DNA from: RGIG4608 sp964534905
Lineage (GTDB): Bacteria > Bacillota > Clostridia > Oscillospirales > CAG-272
Reading direction: 5' to 3'
Assembly (NCBI GenBank): GCA_964534905.1
Contig: CAZHPZ010000024.1
Location: forward strand, 1 to 21,640
Length of the DNA stretch: 21,640 nt
Under the pieces are notes generated by a model. That model made no database searches, had not been told where the DNA came from, and was given only the letters and a program-made list of their open reading frames with translations. The translations under genes were made by a program, and so were the position numbers. Position 1 is the first letter of the stretch; the number at the start of each line of letters is the position of its first letter. Below, in pieces: positions 1 through 5,909 of this stretch.

Positions 1-255
1 TTTAATAAATTTTCTTGAATCGTTCATTTTTATTCCTCCGTTTTTTTGCCTTTTTGCCTCTTTTTGCACCTTTTGCCCGACTTTTTGATTTTCGAGCATT
101 TGACGCATATTTTCGTAAGACTCGTCCACGTCGAACGGCGTACCGTCCTCGAGTTCGAGCCTTGTTCCGTTCTTTCGGGCATAGAGAAACAGGATCTTTT
201 CTGCGTTCACCGTTACGCTCTCGCCCTTGCTGTGAAGCTCAATAAATCCGTTCAT
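1..255 (-). CDS. Small hypothetical protein, FlbD-like pattern, open at the left edge
   Basis: The reading frame starts at ATG 255-253 and stays open for 85 codons to the window edge, so the C-terminus is not seen. The start lies one base after the TGA of the upstream gene and has no good Shine-Dalgarno, which suggests translational coupling. The first ~55 residues alternate short beta-strand stretches (FIELHSKG, SVTVNAEKILFLYA, TRLELEDGTPFDV), loosely like the FlbD pattern of 'NG..f.lNae.I..I......t.l.dG....v.Es', but no motif is decisive. Residues ~56-75 are very rich in K, Q and E. A second in-frame ATG at 27-25 follows a perfect GGAGG (35-39), so a second protein or an internal start may begin there. 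Function unknown. That the frame is coding is likely from its coupling to the gene before it. Confidence 0.6.
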   Translation of the reverse strand, partial: MNGFIELHSKGESVTVNAEKILFLYARKNGTRLELEDGTPFDVDESYENMRQMLENQKVGQKVQKEAKRQKNGGIKMNDSRKFIK

Positions 256-256
256 A

Positions 257-529
257 TCAATCGTTGGGATTAAGGTTTGAACCGGAAACGACTGTCTGAA
301 CAGGGGAGGTCTTCGGAGACTTCTCCGGGAGCTCCGATGCAAATGCCGCAAGCACTGCCTTGCGAGCTACAAAGCCCCTGTCGGGATCGTTGCTGCCTTT
401 CTTCTGGTAATACACCGGCTCGATGCCGATAGTCTGATCTCCGCATTGCACGTAAAAGCTCGTCCCGAGCTTTTCCTCTCCGTCCTTATCCTTGTAAGGC
501 GTGATCTTCTTGTAAAGTTTTACTTCCAT
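257..529 (-). CDS. Hypothetical 90-residue protein
   Basis: I do not recognise a family. I chose the start at 529 because AGAAGGAG sits just upstream at proper spacing; an earlier in-frame ATG at 556 has no such site. The protein begins MEVKLYKKITPYKDKDGEEK and has a probable small beta domain over residues ~1-45, a short helix (ARKAVLAAFASEL), and a Ser/Pro/Asn-rich disordered tail. There is no signal peptide or membrane segment. It is followed at once (stop 259-257, next ATG 255) by the next gene, so the two are probably co-translated. Its mRNA leader (530-755) lies opposite a predicted small RNA, which might control it. The setting of small unassigned genes looks like accessory or mobile-element cargo, but no integrase, relaxase or phage gene is in view. 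Confidence 0.6.
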   Translation of the reverse strand: MEVKLYKKITPYKDKDGEEKLGTSFYVQCGDQTIGIEPVYYQKKGSNDPDRGFVARKAVLAAFASELPEKSPKTSPVQTVVSGSNLNPND

Positions 530-613
530 GTTTTTCTCCTTCTGGGTATGCCCCATAAATATTTATTTTCAAGGCTTCCGCCGTTGAATCGAATTGATTT
601 TTCGCTTTTTCTA

Positions 614-642
614 TTGACATTTCACCGAAACGGTGATATACT
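614..642 (+). promoter_or_regulatory. Near-consensus sigma-A promoter with a palindromic operator in its spacer
   Basis: TTGACA (614-619) and TATACT (637-642) are separated by exactly 17 bases. The spacer contains a perfect inverted repeat, TCACCG-AAA-CGGTGA (622-636), placed where a bound repressor would block RNA polymerase. Transcription would start near 649-650 and run right. No plausible coding gene follows before the terminator at 728-757, so this promoter most likely drives a small RNA. The promoter is seen directly; the operator role is inferred from position and symmetry. Confidence 0.75.
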
Positions 643-648
643 GTCATC

Positions 649-757
649 AAGGTAGCGAACTTGATCACATTGTGATCATGCGTCGGCTTTGTTCCGACCC
701 GCATTTGCGGAGAATTTTATTCTCTGCGGCTGATTCTGTTTGGAGTCAGCCTTTTTT
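649..757 (+). ncRNA. Predicted structured small RNA, antisense to the leader of the minus-strand genes
   Basis: This ~109-nt unit has its own strong promoter and ends in an intrinsic terminator. Almost all of it folds locally into consecutive hairpins. They are TGATCAC/GTGATCA (662-678, 7 bp, 3-nt loop), GTCGG/CCGAC (682-698), GCGGAGAAT/ATTCTCTGC (707-727, 9 bp with one G-U), and the terminator stem (728-751). An alternative hairpin CCGC-ATTT-GCGG (699-710) competes with the third, so two states are possible. No start codon with a ribosome site opens a sensible frame. It is transcribed against the minus-strand leader between the gene ending at 756 and the gene starting at 529, so an antisense control RNA is the simplest reading. 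A tracrRNA-like RNA is a formal alternative, since it is a chain of hairpins ending in a terminator, but no cas gene or repeat is present. I match it to no known RNA family. Confidence 0.6.
728..757 (+). terminator. Rho-independent terminator of the small RNA
   Basis: GGCTGATTC (728-736) pairs with GAGTCAGCC (743-751), a 9-bp stem with one G-U and a 6-nt loop, followed by TTTTTT (752-757). There is no matching T-run on the other strand, so it acts only on plus-strand transcription, although the nearest annotated proteins are on the minus strand. It overlaps the stop codon of the minus-strand gene at 756-758. Confidence 0.8.
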
Positions 758-1124
758 ATTTGGAACCGGTATGTTTCAATACTTTGTATAAATCATGTGA
801 ACCGAGTTTGAAACGTTCTTTTTGTTCCGGAAAAACTCTTTTGTCTGATATAGATAGATATTTATTTGACATCCGATTTTTCGAATATCTGCGATAATAT
901 ACACCGGTGGGCTTTTCTAAACCGTAACGTGAGTGATTGATCTGCAGAACCGTAGGATCGGTGTTCCGACCGTGCTCGTCGAATTGCTTGATTGATGTGA
1001 GCTTCGCCACGGATACGCTCTTTCCGTTGTCTCTGACCACTACGTAGCTTCTCTCCCTTTTTGTTTCGGGATCTATGTACTTTGTCCTGCCTCGGTATAT
1101 CTTGCCGACGTTGTTCTTTGCCAT
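756..1124 (-). CDS. Small basic protein, possibly MazF/PemK-like
   Basis: The 122-residue protein starts at ATG 1124-1122 behind GGTGGAG; an earlier in-frame ATG at 1154 lacks a site. It is very basic. Residues ~4-45 read VGKIYRGRTKYIDPE followed by RERSYVVVRDNG and SVSVAKLTS. This resembles the start of MazF/PemK barrels, 'G.Iy...........RP.vVv.n.......v.pits', which are ribosome-independent mRNA interferases or related folds. The usual Pro after Arg is missing and no antitoxin gene is visible, so toxin activity is not established; a structural or nucleic-acid-binding relative is equally possible. It is preceded by a ~200-nt structured leader with an attenuator-like stem, and its 3-prime end overlaps the terminator of the antisense small RNA. 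Confidence 0.55.
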   Translation of the reverse strand: MAKNNVGKIYRGRTKYIDPETKRERSYVVVRDNGKSVSVAKLTSIKQFDEHGRNTDPTVLQINHSRYGLEKPTGVYYRRYSKNRMSNKYLSISDKRVFPEQKERFKLGSHDLYKVLKHTGSK

Positions 1125-1325
1125 GTGATTTTTTCTCCACCTGCTGAAAATCAAAAGCCGCCCTCGCTTGGAGGACGGCAGCTGTAAGCCGAAAGCTTAC
1201 CTGATCCGAAAGGGCAAGAAAAGATCGAAAGTAAGCCCAATATTTTAACCCGTTTACACTCAACCACAGCCGCCTTGTCCGAAGACCGAATAGCCTAAAA
1301 CGAACAAAAAGGCTCGATTCCTCAT
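1125..1325 (-). promoter_or_regulatory. Structured leader with attenuator-like hairpin and possible 21-codon leader peptide
   Basis: On the minus strand the region upstream of the MazF-like gene contains two clean hairpins: GTAAGC/GCTTAC (1184-1200, 5-nt loop) and the GC-rich GCCGTCCTC/GAGGGCGGC (1157-1179, 9 bp with one G-U). The second is followed by TTTTGATTTT, a weak T-tract, and then the gene's ribosome site. This is the layout of a transcription attenuator. A short ORF of 21 codons (1325-1260), ending in Gly-Gly-Cys-Gly, lies at the far end but has only a run of G directly before its ATG. No clear minus-strand promoter was found further up. The function is inferred from layout only. Confidence 0.4.
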
Positions 1326-1384
1326 CCCCCGGTCTTCTAAATTATTATAAAACTGTACAAATCGCCGAATTTTTGATATAATTA

Positions 1385-1413
1385 TTGACTTTTTTAAGCT
1401 TATGAGGTATAAT
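1385..1413 (+). promoter_or_regulatory. Sigma-A promoter of the miaB-mutSL-tgt operon
   Basis: TTGACT (1385-1390), a 17-base spacer and a perfect TATAAT (1408-1413). The predicted start near 1420 leaves an untranslated leader of only ~17 nt before the miaB ATG. No other strong promoter or terminator was found before 13253, so it may drive eight genes. The stretch 1326-1384 contains nothing further that I can support. Confidence 0.8.
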
Positions 1414-1436
1414 TGTAAGATGATATATTATGTAAT

Positions 1437-2870
1437 ATGGAGATTTATGATTTGAGTACGAAAATACTTCCTCCCGAAGATATAGAAAAGCAATTTGAAT
1501 ATATGAGCCGCATAAAAGCGGAAAATGAACGCTTTGCGTCCGAGCACGGATATCGCCGAGGCGCTTATGTAGAAACATTCGGCTGTCAGCAAAACGAAGC
1601 CGACAGCGAGAGAATAGCGGGAATGGCGGAGCATATGGGATATGAGGTCGTGTCCTCTCCCGAAAACGCTTATTTGATAGTTGTCAATACCTGTGCTATA
1701 CGTGAGCATGCCGAGCTTAAGGCTCTTTCGGTTATCGGTCAGTTTAAGCATATAAAACAGAAAAATCCCGAGCTCGTGATTGCCGTTTGCGGATGTATGG
1801 TAACGCAGGAGCACAGAGTGAATGATATCAAATTCAAATACCCTTACGTGGACTTTGTTTTCTCAACATCGGCTATACATAAGCTTCCGGAGCTTCTTTG
1901 CAAAAAGATTGCGGCGGGAAAAAGGCTGTATTGTACCGACGAGGAATATTCGGTAGCCGAGGGCTTGCCCGTTCGCAGAGAAAGCAATTACCGTGCATGG
2001 GTTTCGATTATGTACGGATGTAATAATTTCTGCACATACTGCATCGTTCCGTACGTAAGAGGACGTGAGAGAAGCAGACGCAAGGAAGAAATAATTGCCG
2101 AGGTTCGCGGACTTGTTGCCGACGGATATAAGGATATAACTCTTCTCGGTCAGAATGTCAATTCGTACGGACGCGATATGGGATTTGACTATGATTTTGC
2201 TGATTTGCTTGATGAGCTGGCGCATATCGAGGGAGATTTTCTTCTTCACTTTATGACGAGTCATCCGAAGGACGCTACAAAAAAGCTTGTTGACGTAATT
2301 GCCGCAAACGACAGAATAGCTAAGCAGTTCCATTTGCCGCTTCAGTCGGGAAGTAATAAAATACTTAAGGCGATGAATCGTCATTATCAGCTTGAGGCTT
2401 ATCTTGACATCGTCGATTATATGAGAGAAAAAATACCGGACATCGTAATTACGAGCGATATAATCGTCGGATTCCCTGGAGAGAGTGATGAGGACTTTGA
2501 AGCAACGCTCGGCGCACTCTCTCGCGTAAGATACGATATGGTTTATTCGTTTATATATTCTCCCAGAAAGGGAACACCTGCGGCGGATATGGAATGTCAG
2601 ATACCGCAGAACGTTCAGTCGGAAAGATTTACAAGATTGCTAAATCTGCAAAATGATATTGCTTATGAAATAAATCAAAAGCATCTCGGACAAACTATAC
2701 GTGTGCTGTGCGATGGTCCGAGCAAAAATAATCCGAGCGTTATGAGCGGAAGAACTGAGGGTAATAAAATCGTTCTTTTCTCGGGGAACGCATCGGATAC
2801 GGGAAAATATCTTAATATTAAAATTACAAAATGTGATACCTTTGCTCTTTCGGGCGAGGTAGTGGAATAA
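1437..2870 (+). CDS. miaB: tRNA-2-methylthio-N6-dimethylallyladenosine synthase MiaB
   Basis: Radical-SAM methylthiotransferase that converts i6A37 to ms2i6A37 in tRNAs reading UNN codons, using two [4Fe-4S] clusters and SAM. The order is typical of the family. The N-terminal UPF0004 domain has cluster cysteines at C50 (TFGCQQNEAD), C86 (VNTCAIRE) and C120 (VCGCM). The radical-SAM motif C195-x3-C199-x2-C202 (GCNNFCTYC) is followed by VPYVRGRERSR. The central SAM barrel (HLPLQSGS, ITSDIIVGFPGE) leads to a C-terminal TRAM domain. The 477-residue length fits. The start has no clear Shine-Dalgarno and a very short leader; an ATG at codon 23 is the alternative, but N-terminal extensions are usual in Bacillota MiaB. 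First gene of the operon. I do not see miaA in the window. Confidence 0.96.
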   Translation: MEIYDLSTKILPPEDIEKQFEYMSRIKAENERFASEHGYRRGAYVETFGCQQNEADSERIAGMAEHMGYEVVSSPENAYLIVVNTCAIREHAELKALSVIGQFKHIKQKNPELVIAVCGCMVTQEHRVNDIKFKYPYVDFVFSTSAIHKLPELLCKKIAAGKRLYCTDEEYSVAEGLPVRRESNYRAWVSIMYGCNNFCTYCIVPYVRGRERSRRKEEIIAEVRGLVADGYKDITLLGQNVNSYGRDMGFDYDFADLLDELAHIEGDFLLHFMTSHPKDATKKLVDVIAANDRIAKQFHLPLQSGSNKILKAMNRHYQLEAYLDIVDYMREKIPDIVITSDIIVGFPGESDEDFEATLGALSRVRYDMVYSFIYSPRKGTPAADMECQIPQNVQSERFTRLLNLQNDIAYEINQKHLGQTIRVLCDGPSKNNPSVMSGRTEGNKIVLFSGNASDTGKYLNIKITKCDTFALSGEVVE

Positions 2871-2880
2871 GGAGAATAGA

Positions 2881-3273
2881 ATGGAAATTTTTGATCTTGC
2901 AAAGCAGCTTGGTGAGGCTATTGCCAAGGATACAAGACTTATTGAATTTAACGAAGCAAAGACGGCATACGAAAATGATGAAGCACTTCAGAACGCACTT
3001 AAGGAATACGAGGTTCAGCAGCAGGCGCTTCAGTCCGAAATGGTTAAGGATGAAAAGGATTCCTTTACCATTGATTCGATAAATAACAGAATTAACGAGC
3101 TTTACGAGGAGATTGTGTCGAACGCTTCGTTCTTGAAACTCAATCAACTTCAGGTTGAGGTAAATGAGCTTATGAACGAGGTAAATAACGCTATCACGTG
3201 CGCTATTACAGGTGAGGACCCCAAGTCCTCGTGCACGCATAACTGTGCTACCTGTCACTCTCAGTGCCACTGA
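2881..3273 (+). CDS. YlbF/YmcA family protein with C-terminal cysteine cluster
   Basis: A 130-residue, almost wholly helical protein of the Com_YlbF family (Leu/Glu/Gln-rich coiled segments, residues ~1-105). It ends in a cysteine-rich tail: C107, then C118-x3-C122-x2-C125-x3-C129 with histidines between. In Bacillus the YlbF-YmcA-YaaT complex binds iron-sulfur clusters and modulates RNase Y mRNA processing and Spo0A-dependent development; the cysteine tail here is suited to cluster or zinc binding. It starts 10 nt after miaB behind TAAGGAG, and mutS follows 30 nt later. Position between miaB and mutS is common in Clostridia and suggests shared expression rather than a direct repair role. Whether this is the YlbF or the YmcA equivalent cannot be told here. 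Confidence 0.85.
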   Translation: MEIFDLAKQLGEAIAKDTRLIEFNEAKTAYENDEALQNALKEYEVQQQALQSEMVKDEKDSFTIDSINNRINELYEEIVSNASFLKLNQLQVEVNELMNEVNNAITCAITGEDPKSSCTHNCATCHSQCH

Positions 3274-3303
3274 TTTTAACTTTCGGATAAGGAGATACGG
3301 TAT

Positions 3304-5895
3304 ATGACTCCGATGATGGAACAATACTTTGAAATTAAAAATAAATATAAGGATTTCTTATTGTTTTACCGACTCGGCGATTTTTACGAGATGTTTTTCG
3401 ACGATGCGATACTTGCCTCACGCGAGCTTGAACTTACGCTTACGGGCAGGGATTGCGGCGAAGAGGAGAGAGCACCTATGTGTGGTGTTCCTTTCCACAG
3501 CGCCGAAAGCTACATAGGAAGACTTATCGAAAAGGGATATAAGGTCGCAATATGCGAGCAGATGGAGGATCCTGCACTTGCCAAGGGACTTGTGCGCCGT
3601 GACGTTATCCGTGTAATTACACCCGGAACGCTTATAGAGTCCGATCTTCTGACCGAAAATCAAAACAATTACCTTTGCGCAATCTATTACGATTCGGAGG
3701 AAATCGGCATTTGCTTTGCGGATGTTTCCACGGGACAGGCATACGCCACATCGTTCATCGGCAAGGAAATGTATGCAAAGCTGAATACCGAGCTTTCAAC
3801 GTACAGACCGAGCGAGATAATACTCAATGTTCCTCTTGAGGTGCTTGATGATAAGGGAGAGTTTATAAAGGAGAGAATTTCTTCTCTTGTTTCCGACGAT
3901 CAAGCCGTTCGCTTTGATTATTCATCGGCTTGCGAGAGAGTAAGAGATGCTTTTGAAGCTCAGAGAGATGAGTGGGAGGGCAAAAAGAGTATGATATGCG
4001 CCATCGGCGCGCTCCTCAACTATCTTTGTGAGATGCAAAAAACAGATAATACGAATATCAAGGATCTCAAGGTATATTCTTCGGGACAGTATGTTGAGAT
4101 AGATATAAATTCCCGCAGAAATCTTGAGCTTTGCGAAACCATGAGAGGCAAGGAGAAGAGGGGATCACTTCTTTGGGTGCTGGATAAGACAAAGACCGCA
4201 CCCGGAGCAAGACTTCTTCGTCAGTGGGTAGAGCACCCCTTGCTGAAATCATCCTTGATTTTGAAAAGACAGAGCGCCGTTGAAGAGCTTTACGGCAATT
4301 TTATAAAAAGGCAGGAAATAGAAACTCTGATGTCCGGAGTTTTGGATCTTGAAAGACTGCTTACAAAGATATTGTACGGCACCGCAAACGGAAAGGATCT
4401 GCGTGCGGTTTGCTCAACGATTTCTGTATTTCCCGAACTTAAGAGCTTGATAGCCGATTGCGAAAGCGATGAGCTTAAAAAGGTCTACGACAATTTTGAC
4501 ACTCTTTCCGATATACATTCTCTGATAGAGAAATCCATCAAGGAGGACGCTCCGTTTTCGGTACGTGACGGCGGAATAATTCTTGAGGGATATAACGAAG
4601 AGGTAGATAAGCTTCGCTCGATAATGACGGACGGTCATCTTTGGATCGACGAGATAACTCAGAGAGAAAGAGAAGCCACCGGCATAAAAACTCTTAAAAT
4701 AAATTACAATAAGGTGTTCGGATATTATATCGAGGTAACTAAATCTCTTATTGATATGGTTCCCGACAGATATATAAGAAAGCAGACGCTTTCAAATTGC
4801 GAGCGATACATAACACAGGAGCTTAAGGACGTTGAGTCTACCATTCTCGGTGCGGCTGATAAGGTTTGCTCACTTGAATACAACATATTTGTTGAAATAC
4901 GCAGGCAGATCGCAGAGCAAAGCGAGCGCATAAGAAAAGCCGCAAGGCTCGTTGCGACTATCGACGTTTATAATTCGCTTGCAAGTGTTGCGGCGAAGAA
5001 TAATTACGTAAAGCCCGAGGTTGATGACAGTGCCGTTATTGATATTAAGGACGGACGTCATCCTGTTGTAGAGCAGTTTGTCAAGGAAAATTATTTTGTT
5101 CCCAATGATGTTTATCTTGATACAGAGGCAAACAGACTTATGCTTATTACGGGACCGAATATGGCGGGTAAATCTACATATATGCGTCAGGTGGCTTTGA
5201 TAGTTATAATGGCGCAGATAGGTTCATATGTTCCTGCGAGCGATGCGAGAATAGGTGTAGTCGATAAGGTGTTTACACGTGTGGGTGCTTCTGACGATCT
5301 TGCCAGCGGTCAGTCGACCTTTATGCTTGAAATGAATGAGGTTGCGTATATCCTTCGAAATGCAACCAAGAAGAGTCTGATAATTTACGACGAGGTCGGT
5401 CGCGGTACTTCAACCTTTGACGGAATGAGTATTGCACGTGCCATAGTGGAATATACAAACGGAAAAAAGATAGGTGCAAAAACCCTGTTTGCAACGCATT
5501 ATCACGAGCTTACCTCTATGGAGGACGAGCTTAAGGGAATAGTCAATTACAATATCGCCGCAAAAAAACGCGGAGACGATATCATATTCTTAAGAAAAAT
5601 CATAAGAGGATCTACCGACGACAGCTACGGAATAGAGGTAGCAAAGCTTGCGGGACTTCCGAATGAGGTGATCAGACGTGCCAAGGATATACTTGCCACG
5701 GTTGAAAAGACCTCAAAAACACTTACAACGTCCGCCTCGGCTACTGCAGCCGCAGAGGAGAGAGAATCTCTCATTACATTTGAGGATATAACCGAAAAAT
5801 CTGTAATCGAGGATATAAAAAAGGTAGATGTAAATACTATGACGCCCGTTGAGGCAATGAATATATTGTTTGAGCTTCATAACAGACTCAAATAA
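3304..5895 (+). CDS. mutS: DNA mismatch repair protein MutS
   Basis: Recognises base mismatches and small loops and recruits MutL. At 863 residues it has the full MutS1 layout. Domain I carries the mismatch-wedging motif GDFYEMF (F27 and E29). Connector, lever and clamp domains follow at ~130-560. The ABC-type ATPase has Walker A GPNMAGKST (617-625) and Walker B with D696-E697 (YDEVGRGTSTFDG), then the TLFATHYHEL signature and a C-terminal helix-turn-helix ending in ELHNRLK. AAGGAG lies upstream of the ATG. It is not a MutS2 because the N-terminal mismatch domain is present and no Smr domain follows. mutL starts 14 nt after the stop, the standard pairing. Confidence 0.98.
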   Translation: MTPMMEQYFEIKNKYKDFLLFYRLGDFYEMFFDDAILASRELELTLTGRDCGEEERAPMCGVPFHSAESYIGRLIEKGYKVAICEQMEDPALAKGLVRRDVIRVITPGTLIESDLLTENQNNYLCAIYYDSEEIGICFADVSTGQAYATSFIGKEMYAKLNTELSTYRPSEIILNVPLEVLDDKGEFIKERISSLVSDDQAVRFDYSSACERVRDAFEAQRDEWEGKKSMICAIGALLNYLCEMQKTDNTNIKDLKVYSSGQYVEIDINSRRNLELCETMRGKEKRGSLLWVLDKTKTAPGARLLRQWVEHPLLKSSLILKRQSAVEELYGNFIKRQEIETLMSGVLDLERLLTKILYGTANGKDLRAVCSTISVFPELKSLIADCESDELKKVYDNFDTLSDIHSLIEKSIKEDAPFSVRDGGIILEGYNEEVDKLRSIMTDGHLWIDEITQREREATGIKTLKINYNKVFGYYIEVTKSLIDMVPDRYIRKQTLSNCERYITQELKDVESTILGAADKVCSLEYNIFVEIRRQIAEQSERIRKAARLVATIDVYNSLASVAAKNNYVKPEVDDSAVIDIKDGRHPVVEQFVKENYFVPNDVYLDTEANRLMLITGPNMAGKSTYMRQVALIVIMAQIGSYVPASDARIGVVDKVFTRVGASDDLASGQSTFMLEMNEVAYILRNATKKSLIIYDEVGRGTSTFDGMSIARAIVEYTNGKKIGAKTLFATHYHELTSMEDELKGIVNYNIAAKKRGDDIIFLRKIIRGSTDDSYGIEVAKLAGLPNEVIRRAKDILATVEKTSKTLTTSASATAAAEERESLITFEDITEKSVIEDIKKVDVNTMTPVEAMNILFELHNRLK

Positions 5896-5909
5896 GGAAA
5901 GGGGATACT

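Noticed and set aside
486..704. Minus-strand 72-codon frame
   Set aside because: It has no ribosome site, overlaps the better-supported gene at 257-529 in another frame, and is the shadow of the palindromic small-RNA region.
649..757. tracrRNA of a type II CRISPR system
   Set aside because: Only the hairpin-chain-plus-terminator layout agrees. There is no cas9, repeat array or recognisable anti-repeat in the window, so this is kept only as an alternative to test.
862..1263. Minus-strand 133-codon frame upstream of and overlapping the MazF-like gene
   Set aside because: Most of it lies in the wrong frame over the real gene, and its start has no ribosome site; the upstream part is better explained as a structured leader.
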